A stretch of 64,000 nt of DNA from Pinibacter sp031553495 (GCA_031553495.1 JAVBLN010000007.1:124001-188000); one strand, 5' to 3'; positions 33,679-42,154 are shown, numbered from the stretch's first letter. The notes: generated from the sequence alone by a model not told the origin. Made by a program: numbers and translations.

Positions 33679-36255
33679 ATGGATACCCAATCTTCGACCC
33701 TTACATTATTTAAAAATCAGGTAGGTCTAAAGTTTCAATTGTATAACAGTTTGTTTACCTCATTGCCTTTTCATCGCATTGAGAAAACAGGCATATTGCT
33801 TTCTCTTTTTCTGACTGTTTGCGAGGATGGTTATAAAAAGAAGCAAAGTCCCATGAAGATCATTGAAGATTTTTTTGAGAAGCAAACCACCTGCGCTACT
33901 GAAGCTGAGAAAGTGGATCTGATGTTTCGCTTTGTGCAATATGTGGAAAGGCAGGTTGTGTTGTTTGACGCGTTGGAGGATGCGGCTTTCAGAGATACGC
34001 ATGATATGAACGGAGTGGGTACGCTTCGCCATTTGGTGTCGGAAGTGCTGGAAGAAAATAAAGAGCAGGAGCTTGCAAAATTGTTAACGGATTTTGGTGT
34101 TCGGTTTGTGCTGACAGCCCACCCCACGCAATTCTATCCCGGACCGGTGTTGGCTATCATTAATGATCTTGCCGATGCGGTGATTGAAAATGATTCGCGG
34201 CATATTAATATGTATTTGCAGCAACTGGGGAAAACCCCTTTTTTCAAAAAAACAAAACCATCTCCATATGATGAAGCGCTGAGCCTGATATGGTATATGG
34301 AAAATGTTTTTTATCCTGCGTCGGGTCGCATTTTGTCTTATATAAAAACGCAGTTTCCTAACCTGGTAGCGGAAGATCACCAGCTCATTCAAATGGGATT
34401 TTGGCCTGGTGGCGACAGGGATGGCAATCCGTTTGTAACCGCAGATACTACACTTAAAGTTGCGGAAGCATTGCGTGCCGGTATAATAAAATGTTATTAC
34501 CAGGATGTGCGCCGCATAAAGCGCAGACTTACTTTTAAAGATGTGGAAAATGTGCTGGCCGAACTGGAAACAAAATTGTACAACAATATATTTGTGCCGG
34601 GTGAGCAGGCGAACATTACCGCGAAAGACATTTTAACCACGTTAAAGCAAATTAAAGAGACGATCGTTTACCAGCACAACGGATTGTTTGTGCAAATGGT
34701 GGAAAACCTGATTAATAAAGTAGAGATTTTCGGTTTGCATTTTGCTTCGTTGGATGTGCGCCAGGAATCGACGGTGCATAGTAAAGTGCTGGCGGAAATT
34801 GCTGAACACACAAAAGCGCTACCTGCCAATTATGCTTTACTGAATGAGGGGGAAAAAATTGAAGCATTATCGCAGTTGAGTGCGACTGTTACCGGCGATG
34901 ATTTGAAAACCGACATCGCGAAAGATACCATTAATACCGCTGCGGCTATTAGGCAAATTCAACTTTTAAATGGTGAGCACGGTTGTAATCGCTACATCAT
35001 CAGCCAGTGTAATAGCGCATTGAATGCTATGGAAGTGTTTGGAGTGTTGTTATTGTCGGGTTGGAAAAAAGACGCGATGAAAGTAGATATCGTTCCACTT
35101 TTTGAAACGATTGATGATTTGAAGAACGCTGCTGCGGTTATGAAACAATTATACGATCATCCGGTGTATCGTAAGCATTTGAAGAAAAGACATAACAAGC
35201 AAACCATTATGCTCGGCTTTTCCGATGGCACAAAAGACGGTGGTTACCTGATGGCCAACTGGAGCATTTACAAAGCGAAAGAAGAGCTTACGCGTTTATC
35301 GAAGCCATATGAAATTGAAGTGATATTTTTTGACGGACGAGGCGGTCCACCTGCGAGAGGTGGCGGAAAAACCCATAAGTTCTATGCTTCTATGGGTAAA
35401 AATATTTCCAATAAATCAATTCAGCTCACAATACAAGGACAAACCGTAAGTTCAAATTTTGGTACGGTAGATGCCGCCCAATTCAATATAGAACAATTGA
35501 TTCATGCAGGTATATCGAACAGTATATTTTCAAAACGAGAATTTACATTGGAGAAGAGAGAGGAAGAACTGTTGCAGAAACTGGCTGAATTAAGTTTTGA
35601 ATCATTTACAGAGTTGAAAAATCATCCGGAGTTTCTCACTTATCTTTTGCAGATCAGTCCGCTGCGGTTTTACAGTGAAACCAATATCGGAAGCCGTCCC
35701 GCAAAACGCGGTGCAGGCTCAAAAATGACATTAAAAGATCTGAGGGCGATTCCGTTTGTGGGTGCGTGGAGCCAGCTAAAGCAAAATGTAACCGGCTATT
35801 ATGGTGTGGGCAGCGCATTGAAGGAATATGACGAAAAAGGCAAATGGACGGAAGTGAAATCGTTGTACGAAAATTCGCTTTTTGTAAAAACGCTTATTGA
35901 TAACTGTGAGATGAGTATGAAAAAATGTTATTTCCCGCTTACCATGCATTTGGCTAACCATCCTGTGTTTGGTGAAATATGGAATATGATTTATAGTGAG
36001 TATGAGCTTACAGAAAAGTATTTGTTTAAGCTTACCGGTAAAACCGAACTGATGTCTGATTATCCGGTGGAGCAATTATCTATACAGGTACGTGAAAGGA
36101 TTGTGCTGCCGCTGCTTACTATTCAGCAATTTGCTATAAATCGTGTTCGCGAAATTGAGGAGCGGCGCATCAATACTCCAATTAAAGCAACTTATGAAAA
36201 ACTGATTATGCGCTGTTCGTTTGGCATTATCAATGCCGGAAGAAACTCAGCTTAA
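33679..36255 (+). CDS. ppc: Phosphoenolpyruvate carboxylase
   Basis: 858 residues. It fixes bicarbonate onto PEP to give oxaloacetate, refilling the TCA cycle. Visible motifs are LTAHPTQFYPG with catalytic H148, FWPGGDRDGNPFVT, LDVRQESTVHSK, MLGFSDGTKDGGYL and the mobile loop FFDGRGGPPARGGGKTH. This last motif differs from the common GRGGTVGRGGG form. The C-terminus ends RNSA instead of the usual NTG. Both variations suggest a distinct Bacteroidetes subgroup. An H7 array (TTGAAAG, TTATGAA) starts right after the stop. Confidence 0.93.
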   Translation: MDTQSSTLTLFKNQVGLKFQLYNSLFTSLPFHRIEKTGILLSLFLTVCEDGYKKKQSPMKIIEDFFEKQTTCATEAEKVDLMFRFVQYVERQVVLFDALEDAAFRDTHDMNGVGTLRHLVSEVLEENKEQELAKLLTDFGVRFVLTAHPTQFYPGPVLAIINDLADAVIENDSRHINMYLQQLGKTPFFKKTKPSPYDEALSLIWYMENVFYPASGRILSYIKTQFPNLVAEDHQLIQMGFWPGGDRDGNPFVTADTTLKVAEALRAGIIKCYYQDVRRIKRRLTFKDVENVLAELETKLYNNIFVPGEQANITAKDILTTLKQIKETIVYQHNGLFVQMVENLINKVEIFGLHFASLDVRQESTVHSKVLAEIAEHTKALPANYALLNEGEKIEALSQLSATVTGDDLKTDIAKDTINTAAAIRQIQLLNGEHGCNRYIISQCNSALNAMEVFGVLLLSGWKKDAMKVDIVPLFETIDDLKNAAAVMKQLYDHPVYRKHLKKRHNKQTIMLGFSDGTKDGGYLMANWSIYKAKEELTRLSKPYEIEVIFFDGRGGPPARGGGKTHKFYASMGKNISNKSIQLTIQGQTVSSNFGTVDAAQFNIEQLIHAGISNSIFSKREFTLEKREEELLQKLAELSFESFTELKNHPEFLTYLLQISPLRFYSETNIGSRPAKRGAGSKMTLKDLRAIPFVGAWSQLKQNVTGYYGVGSALKEYDEKGKWTEVKSLYENSLFVKTLIDNCEMSMKKCYFPLTMHLANHPVFGEIWNMIYSEYELTEKYLFKLTGKTELMSDYPVEQLSIQVRERIVLPLLTIQQFAINRVREIEERRINTPIKATYEKLIMRCSFGIINAGRNSA

Positions 36256-36292
36256 TAGTTGAAAGTTATGAAAGCGCTGTATAAATGGATTA

Positions 36293-36327
36293 TAACTCAA
36301 AACTCACTACTCATCACTCATAACTTT
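36293..36327. repeat. H7 heptamer array, TAACTCA family
   Basis: TAACTCA, AAACTCA, CTACTCA, TCACTCA, TAACTTT. It precedes the R67 copy at 36334; the reverse-complement family TGAGTTA follows at 36407. Confidence 0.8.
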
Positions 36328-36333
36328 TATGTA

Positions 36334-36400
36334 ACCGGCGGTAGTGCTACTATTAAGCATCGTTGTGTCACTCACTTGTGCGGTAGGAATGCTATTGAGC
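36334..36400 (+). repeat. R67 reference copy, type I
   Basis: The cleanest copy: ACCGG (36334-36338), left 20-mer (36339-36358), 22-bp core (36359-36380) with GTGTCAC at 36365-36371, and right 20-mer (36381-36400). The two 20-mers are direct repeats with 15 of 20 identical bases. Confidence 0.92.
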
Positions 36401-36406
36401 AAGTGA

Positions 36407-36427
36407 TGAGTTATGAGTTATGAGTGC
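36407..36427. repeat. H7 heptamer array, TGAGTTA family
   Basis: TGAGTTA, TGAGTTA, TGAGTGC, followed by a bridge (TTTTGTTTTGGCTTGAAATC) nearly identical to 15266-15285. Confidence 0.8.
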
Positions 36428-36478
36428 TTTTGTTTTGGCTTGAAATCAGTGTTTAAAGCACTCTTCATTTTCCATTTA

Positions 36479-36587
36479 TTTTAACCACAAGGTGCATAAT
36501 AGGAGGCACGAGGAGTACAAGGATTGGTGGTAGTTCAGCCTACCCTTGTGTGCCTTGCGCTTTCCTTTGCGGCCCTTGTGGTTAAAA
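36479..36587. repeat. Inverted-repeat block with AACCACAAGG ends
   Basis: Perfect 14-bp arms TTTTAACCACAAGG (36479-36492) and CCTTGTGGTTAAAA (36574-36587) flank 81 bp. A related block is at 45085-45200. Confidence 0.75.
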
Positions 36588-36607
36588 AAGCACTCATAAC
36601 TCTTCAG

Positions 36608-36621
36608 TGCCGGTATCAAAA
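36608..36621 (-). repeat. R67 outer-end fragment overlapping the porin stop codon
   Basis: GCCGGTATCAAAA, the standard R67 outer end, without the rest of the element. The porin stop TGA (36616-36618, minus strand) is part of this fragment. Confidence 0.6.
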
Positions 36622-37701
36622 ATGATAAATGGCCGCTACTAAAAAACTGGTTGTGCTTTTAGTGCTGGTACCATCGTGTTTAATAAACATTTTTTCACCG
36701 GAGTTATCAAACCTGATTTCGGGAATGATGATTAGTCCGTCTATTTTGAAATTTGCAGAAAATGTTGTTTCAAAAAAATCGGTGTTAAATGCTCCGCTGC
36801 TTACGCCTTTTTTATCATCAAAATATTCACTTCTTAATGTGAGGCCCAACCAGGGTTTAGGATCAATATTCAGGTATAATGCGGATCCCCACCAGCTTTT
36901 CAAGTCTGAATATTTGCCGGTATTATCTTTTGCCTTTATCATTTGTATAGTTCCGTTGTAGCCCACACTGAGTATAGTGTTGATCGTTCCTGTTACAACC
37001 GCATCCAATTGGTGCATTTTCGTGTTGCCATCAGCGTTACCCCCCTGGTAGTTTACATATATTTTAACCGCATCATTTTTTGCTAATGCTACGCTATATT
37101 GTGCAATTAGGAATTTTCGTGAAAAATCAGCATACTTCAGATCCGAAGGATCGGCTATACCCAGCATCAAAGTATTTTTGCCGAAAGCCATTTCTCCCTT
37201 TAAACCGGTATGAAAGAAAGGCCCGTAAGAAAACATGTATGACATGCTGTAGTTGCGATTCAGGTATGCATCAACCAGTTCGTAACCAATGTGAGTGGTC
37301 CAGCTACCTGCTGTAAACTTTATGTTATTCCAGGGGGTATAATTGATATAAGCTTGTTTCACAATGAAATTGCTTTTGGTGTCATTATACGAAAAATCTT
37401 CGGCACGTTTGCCATAGCCGAGATCTATAACGCCACTCACTTTTCCGAAGGTATGCTCCAGCTTTACGGATGCCATGTTGAAAGTGAATGAATTCTGCGA
37501 ATTAGTGAAACTGGTATAGTTATTAAAAGTTTCGGCTTCTTTAGAAGGGTTGCTTAAGTTGTACCTGTAAAATACATCGAATGAACCTGAAACTTTCAGT
37601 GAAGATTTTTTTTCTTCGCGAATTGTGCTGGTTGAATCTTGCGAAAAAGCAGCAGAAAATCCGGCCAATAATATGGCGGATGAAAATAATTTTCTTATCA
37701 T
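36616..37701 (-). CDS. Outer-membrane beta-barrel porin (OmpL/bbp2-like)
   Basis: 361 residues with a signal peptide (MIRKLFSSAILLAGFSAAFS), alternating beta strands throughout and a C-terminal Phe (AAIYHF), as expected of an outer-membrane barrel. WTTHIGYELVDAYLNRNYSMSY resembles the putative beta-barrel porin-2 family. It follows amt on the same strand after 82 bp, so it may be co-transcribed and pass small solutes such as ammonium into the periplasm (inference). Its stop codon lies within an R67 end fragment. Confidence 0.8.
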   Translation of the reverse strand: MIRKLFSSAILLAGFSAAFSQDSTSTIREEKKSSLKVSGSFDVFYRYNLSNPSKEAETFNNYTSFTNSQNSFTFNMASVKLEHTFGKVSGVIDLGYGKRAEDFSYNDTKSNFIVKQAYINYTPWNNIKFTAGSWTTHIGYELVDAYLNRNYSMSYMFSYGPFFHTGLKGEMAFGKNTLMLGIADPSDLKYADFSRKFLIAQYSVALAKNDAVKIYVNYQGGNADGNTKMHQLDAVVTGTINTILSVGYNGTIQMIKAKDNTGKYSDLKSWWGSALYLNIDPKPWLGLTLRSEYFDDKKGVSSGAFNTDFFETTFSANFKIDGLIIIPEIRFDNSGEKMFIKHDGTSTKSTTSFLVAAIYHF

Positions 37702-37725
37702 TGTTTTGGTTTTTTAGTGTTAATA

Positions 37726-37779
37726 AAAGGTACAGCTATAAAGAGCTTGGTCAGAAGCTCTGGTAAAAGCTGTACCTTT
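37726..37779. terminator. Nested hairpin between amt and the porin gene
   Basis: The outer 12-bp stem AAAGGTACAGCT / AGCTGTACCTTT (37726-37737, 37768-37779) encloses a 7-bp stem AGAGCTT / AAGCTCT. The T-rich flank is stronger on the plus strand. For the minus-strand amt-porin unit it could attenuate read-through. Confidence 0.6.
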
Positions 37780-37783
37780 CTTT

Positions 37784-39169
37784 TTATATTTCAGCAGGCG
37801 TTTCTTTCATAACTCCGTTGTTACTAACAAGTAGTGTTCCTTGCAAATACTTCTCATTGTGTTGCGTTTCGTCAAGGCCCTTTTCCTCTTCTTCGGTGGT
37901 TACGCGAATAGGAAGGATCAGGTTGATAAATTTGAAAATACCGTATGACACAATGAAGCTATAACCTACCACCATGCCAAGCGCTTTTAATTGTGTAAGG
38001 AAGAACGAAGGATTGCCATAAAACAAACCATCATTACCTGCTGAGTTAATAGCTTTTGTGGCAAAAACACCGGTAAGCAGCATACCTATCATACCGCCTA
38101 TACCGTGGCATGGGAAAACATCCAAAGTATCGTCTAAATTGGATTTTGTTTTGTAATAAACCGCCGCATTTGAAATGATGGCCGCAACCACACCAATGAA
38201 TATGCTTTGCGGGATGGCTACAAAACCGGCGGCAGGAGTGATGGCCACAAGGCCAACAACCGCGCCAATGCAAAAACCCAGAACAGATGGTTTTTTGCCA
38301 CGCAACACATCAAAGAACATCCATGATAAACCCGCGGCGGCCGCGGCAGTATTTGTAGTGCCAAACGCGGAAACCGCTAAAGCGTTTGCACCCAGCGCGG
38401 AACCGGCATTAAAGCCAAACCAGCCGAACCACAACAAGCCTGTACCAATCAGCACATACGGTATATTGGCCGGCGGAATTTCCCGGTGTTCCATATGCAC
38501 CTGCCTGCGTTTCAGGACAAGTGCTCCGGCAAGTGCCGCACAGCCTGCGGAAATATGTACTACCGTGCCGCCTGCAAAATCAAGAACACCCATTTTAAAC
38601 AGGAAACCTTCGGGATGCCAGGTCCAGTGGGCAATGGGCGCATATACCAACAAGCTGAAAAGGGCTATAAATAAAATATAAGAGGTAAAACGAATGCGCT
38701 CCGCCACTGCGCCTACCACGAGGCCGGGTGTAATAATGGCGAACATAAGCTGGAACAATGCAAAAAGTGTTAGAGGTATAGAAGGCGCCAGGCTCCAGGG
38801 TGCACCGGAATTTACACCTTTGAAAAACAAGTATGTAGTGGGATCGCCAATAATGCCTCCGATAGATTGCCCAAAGCACAGGCTGAAACCAACTGCCACC
38901 CAAAGAATACTTACCACACCGGCAGCTACCATGCTTTTTATCATGGTAGAAATAACGTTTTTTCTATGCACCATACCGCCATAGAAAAACGCCAGGCCGG
39001 GTGTCATCAAAAAAACCAGGGCCGTGGCCACAATTATCCAGGCAATATCGGCAGTGTTATACCTGCCCCCATCGTTGAAATTGGGAAGAGTGGGTATGAA
39101 AATGGAACAGGCTGCTATAAAGGCGAGAATTAGAAAAGGAAGAATTTGTTTGGCTGTCAATTTAGTCAT
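37784..39169 (-). CDS. amt: Ammonium transporter
   Basis: A 461-residue Amt/MEP/Rh protein with about eleven membrane helices. It shows TPGLAFFYGGMVHRKNV, the conserved pore histidines in IAHWTWHPEGFL and FPCHGIGGMIGML, and DFAGGTVVHISAG. It conducts ammonium/ammonia into the cell. The usual glnK/PII partner gene is absent; a porin gene follows instead. The region upstream (39170-39530) is conspicuously AT-rich. Confidence 0.95.
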   Translation of the reverse strand: MTKLTAKQILPFLILAFIAACSIFIPTLPNFNDGGRYNTADIAWIIVATALVFLMTPGLAFFYGGMVHRKNVISTMIKSMVAAGVVSILWVAVGFSLCFGQSIGGIIGDPTTYLFFKGVNSGAPWSLAPSIPLTLFALFQLMFAIITPGLVVGAVAERIRFTSYILFIALFSLLVYAPIAHWTWHPEGFLFKMGVLDFAGGTVVHISAGCAALAGALVLKRRQVHMEHREIPPANIPYVLIGTGLLWFGWFGFNAGSALGANALAVSAFGTTNTAAAAAGLSWMFFDVLRGKKPSVLGFCIGAVVGLVAITPAAGFVAIPQSIFIGVVAAIISNAAVYYKTKSNLDDTLDVFPCHGIGGMIGMLLTGVFATKAINSAGNDGLFYGNPSFFLTQLKALGMVVGYSFIVSYGIFKFINLILPIRVTTEEEEKGLDETQHNEKYLQGTLLVSNNGVMKETPAEI

Positions 39170-39536
39170 GGTGTAAGTAGTTTTAAATATTAGGAAATAT
39201 TATATACGAATATTTATTAACTAATTTACACATATGAATAAAGAAATGCTAATAAAATTATATATATTTTTATTTTTAATTTGTTTATTATAGTAGTATG
39301 CTCATGTTCTTTTGTTGATTTAGACAACAAAATATAAGATAATTTATTGATATATAATGAATAAATATGAAATTGCAAAATTCTAAACCTTTAATTGTTT
39401 TAATACATAATAAATTATAATTTTTTATATAAGTATTATTTTGCAAAAATGATAAAATAAATTTCACGAAATAATATATATTTTACATATTGCGATTATT
39501 TATATTTTGTTATATGATGGTTGTTATTTTTTGTAA

Positions 39537-39600
39537 ACCGGCAGTTGAGCTCTGATGGAGCATCCGTTGCGACGCTCCGTTCATCTGAAGGAATGCTAAT
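39537..39600 (+). repeat. R67 copy, type III
   Basis: The left half holds the small stem GCTC-TGATG-GAGC, the centre is GCGACGC. Inverted pair with 39984-40045. Confidence 0.8.
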
Positions 39601-39654
39601 CAACAGGTAATTTGAGATCTGGAATTAAAGGTTTGAAATGCAAGCAGAAATCAG

Positions 39655-39689
39655 TTGGCAGTGGGCAGTAGGCGGTTGGCAGTAGAGAA
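39655..39689. repeat. H7 heptamer array, TTGGCAG family
   Basis: TTGGCAG, TGGGCAG, TAGGCGG, TTGGCAG, TAGAGAA; the closing TAGAGAA unit is the same as at 54268. Confidence 0.82.
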
Positions 39690-39921
39690 GCTGTATTAAA
39701 CAGGAATGGTTGGGAGTTGCCGTTGTTGCGTGTGTAGGGTGGCTATCGTGCGAAGGCACACCAACAACCAATGAAGAAGTAATTTGCCGGTAAGGCACAA
39801 GCTTGGCTATACACTTGGCTCAGCCACCACGCTTGCGCCAGGTGCGTGATAATCAACTAAAAAACTGTCTACTTTTTTCAGGACGTGACACTGAGTTTGA
39901 TTTATAACATTGAACGACCAA

Positions 39922-39963
39922 AAAAAGAAAAGGCAAGCTTTCAAAGCTTGCCTTTTCTTTTTT
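39922..39963. terminator. Bidirectional terminator-like hairpin
   Basis: 19-bp perfect stem (39922-39940 with 39944-39962), TCA loop, A-rich and T-rich flanks on both strands. About 130 bp past the end of the minus-strand gene at 40094. The gap 39170-40093 also holds AT-rich DNA, two R67 copies and a heptamer array. Confidence 0.75.
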
Positions 39964-39983
39964 ATGGTTCTCGAAAATGTTCA

Positions 39984-40045
39984 ATCATATTCTACCGTTG
40001 AACGGAGCGTCGCAACAAATGCCCCATCAGGGCTCAAATGCCGGT
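39984..40045 (-). repeat. R67 copy, type III
   Basis: Central GCGACGC (GCGTCGC on the plus strand), left-half stem GCCC-TGATG-GGGC when read on the minus strand, outer end CCGGTT. Confidence 0.8.
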
Positions 40046-40093
40046 TACATAAACAATGCATTCAAAATGTAGCTTGTCAAAAATTGTATAGCG

Positions 40094-40930
40094 CTACTTA
40101 AGCGTAGCCAGCAATTTTTCGTTAAGCGCTACATAATCGGCATTATTAGCAGCTTTGGCAAGCTCAATGGATTGAAGCGCAGTTGATTTAGCTTCTTCAT
40201 TTTTTCCTGCTTTGGCCAATGCTTTTGCTTTTTGATAGTATATGTAAAATGCTTTCGGATTTTGTTCAATTGCTTTATCAAACCATGCTAAGGCCTGGTT
40301 GATGTCGCGATCGGATTGCACATAATACATCGCTGCCTGGAAGTAATTTGGCTTGTCGGATTTTATATTTTCATTGATCTGCGCCATAATTTTTCCATCA
40401 ATATCTGCGCTTACAGGAATGCTAACCTGTGTTTTATCCCAGCTAATGTTGATGTTGGCGGTATTGAATTTTACATCGGCCACTTCAATGGTAAACGACT
40501 CCACAGAAGTTTTCAGTTTAAGCGGTTTTACTTTAAATCTTGCAACATCTTCCGACTCTTTATAGCCAACAATGCCGCTGTTTTTGACGCCGGTATTAAT
40601 GATAATTTCCCATTCAGATGCATTGGGAATGGTGTACAACGCGTATTCTCCCGCTTTTACTTTTTGGCCGCCTATAGTTACGTCTTCGCCAAATTTTATT
40701 TTGGTAGCGGCATTAGCGCCGGTGCGCCATAATTTGCCGTAAGGCACAAGATCTCCGAATATTTTTCTTCCGCTAACTGCGGGTCTTGAATAGGTAATTT
40801 CAATGGCCGAAAGCGCAAAATCCTGCTTTACGGTTTGCGCGGGTGATGGCGCAGGTATCTTAATGCCTTGGGAGAAAACATCACACTGCAGTGCGCTGAT
40901 TAAACAGCAGGCAATAAAAAGTTTTTTCAT
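40094..40930 (-). CDS. DUF2911 protein with C-terminal TPR-like repeats
   Basis: The frame extends to 41026, but the ATG at 40928-40930 gives a proper signal peptide (MKKLFIACCLISALQC), while the upstream part is translated repeat DNA, so I start at 40930 (278 residues). The DUF2911 domain (about 30-180) shows YSRPAVSGRKIFGDLVPYG and LWRTGANAATKI. The C-terminus has TPR-like helices (NQALAWFDKAIEQNPKAF). Function unknown; exported. Common in Bacteroidetes. Confidence 0.85.
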   Translation of the reverse strand: MKKLFIACCLISALQCDVFSQGIKIPAPSPAQTVKQDFALSAIEITYSRPAVSGRKIFGDLVPYGKLWRTGANAATKIKFGEDVTIGGQKVKAGEYALYTIPNASEWEIIINTGVKNSGIVGYKESEDVARFKVKPLKLKTSVESFTIEVADVKFNTANINISWDKTQVSIPVSADIDGKIMAQINENIKSDKPNYFQAAMYYVQSDRDINQALAWFDKAIEQNPKAFYIYYQKAKALAKAGKNEEAKSTALQSIELAKAANNADYVALNEKLLATLK

Positions 40931-40983
40931 GGTTGATAAATTTTGCAACAATAATACTGAATGTAATTGATAATAGGGAGAAG

Positions 40984-41011
40984 TTGAAAATTGAAAATTG
41001 AAAGTTGAAAG
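40984..41011. repeat. H7 heptamer array, TTGAAAA/G family
   Basis: TTGAAAA, TTGAAAA, TTGAAAG, TTGAAAG then TGCTTGT. Upstream of the DUF2911 gene, in a gap with no R67 copy. Confidence 0.82.
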
Positions 41012-41204
41012 TGCTTGTATTCGCAAGATGTAGAAGCAAACAAAAGTTTCTAAAAGGAAAGAAAGTTATGTACACACAAAATGATCACGAATATGCTTTG
41101 CACTCCTTTGTGTGGTACCTATGATTTAAATAGTAAGGAACAGAAAAATTCCGGGTGATATCCAATCACTCTTTGCGCCTTAGCGTGAAACTTGCCTGGC
41201 ATCT

Positions 41205-41630
41205 CTACTCCGCCTGCCAGCTAATCTTCTTTCCAAACCCCAATTTGTTATTGGTAAATTTCATTTGGGTTAATTGAATTACCCATATGTCTCCGTTCAT
41301 CGCCAGCGCGAAGGGAAACTTGCTGTGGTAAATGTTTTTAGCTGATTTGAATTCTTCGGTGGCCTCTACTGCCTTGCCTGAAAACTGGATCCCCTGTATG
41401 GTGCCAACGCTGGATTTGTCAGGTAAAATGGAACCTGCCACCAGCGGATTGCAAAGGATATCTTCAATGTGTTTAGTTTGTGGTGACGACTTGAATATTA
41501 GCCATGCCTTCTGCGGATCAAATGCATAATAGCAGGAAGCGCAATAGGGTTGTTTATTGGCTACGGTTGCTATTGTCATTACTGTTTGATTACTGATAAA
41601 CGTTATAATAGAATCGTCAATTGGTTGCAT
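41205..41630 (-). CDS. Pyridoxamine 5'-phosphate oxidase-like (YhbP/UPF0306-like) protein
   Basis: A 141-residue split-barrel flavin-binding-fold protein: MTIATVANKQPYCASCYYAF at the N-terminus, LIFKSSPQTKHIEDI and IQGIQFSGKAVEA in the middle. This resembles the YhbP/UPF0306 branch of the PNPOx-like superfamily. Activity unknown; FMN or F420-type cofactor binding is a family inference. Monocistronic by context. Confidence 0.75.
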   Translation of the reverse strand: MQPIDDSIITFISNQTVMTIATVANKQPYCASCYYAFDPQKAWLIFKSSPQTKHIEDILCNPLVAGSILPDKSSVGTIQGIQFSGKAVEATEEFKSAKNIYHSKFPFALAMNGDIWVIQLTQMKFTNNKLGFGKKISWQAE

Positions 41631-41793
41631 AGCCGCAAATGTATAGCGAAGAATTTAAACAATGGATGCTGAAAATCATTTAGGATGAATCTCAAGTTTT
41701 CGTGCAGTTATTATTTAGTTGAAAATTGAGAGTGAGATACTTGCTTTATAATATTTATTAATAAGAACCCTGTTTACGGCCTGCTTTTATTAT

Positions 41794-41863
41794 GGGCCCA
41801 ACATTTGAATTACTATGAAACAGCCGTTGCGTCGCACTCTTGTGCTGTAGTAATTTTCTTCGG
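41794..41863 (+). repeat. R67 copy, type II, diverged left half
   Basis: Central GCGTCGC, right half TGCTGTAGTAATT. Left half (GGGCCCAAC...) strongly altered. Only repeat in 41631-42154. Confidence 0.7.
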
Positions 41864-42154
41864 CAATAAATTATAAGGCCCTAAATGATGTTCTTATTAC
41901 TAATATTTAAAAGAAAGGGCCCCTGATTTCATATTGGTCATGAATGTTAATAACAGTCGCAATTTTTTTTGTGCAAAAAAGTCAGACAGAGTAACTGTTT
42001 GGTTAGGATTTAAAATTGCATGTACCTGATTTTAGTTTTTTTTAATAATTAAATGCATGGGTTTATATACTTGTTTGCATGTTTAGATTATATTCGCACT
42101 TCGTTAAAAAGCTCCAACCTATACTTTCCCCTTTTTTAATCTTAAATCTGTAAC

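Noticed and set aside
40931..41026. N-terminal extension of the DUF2911 protein from 41026
   Set aside because: The extra residues (STFNFQFSTS) are translated heptamer-repeat DNA, and a normal signal peptide begins at 40930.
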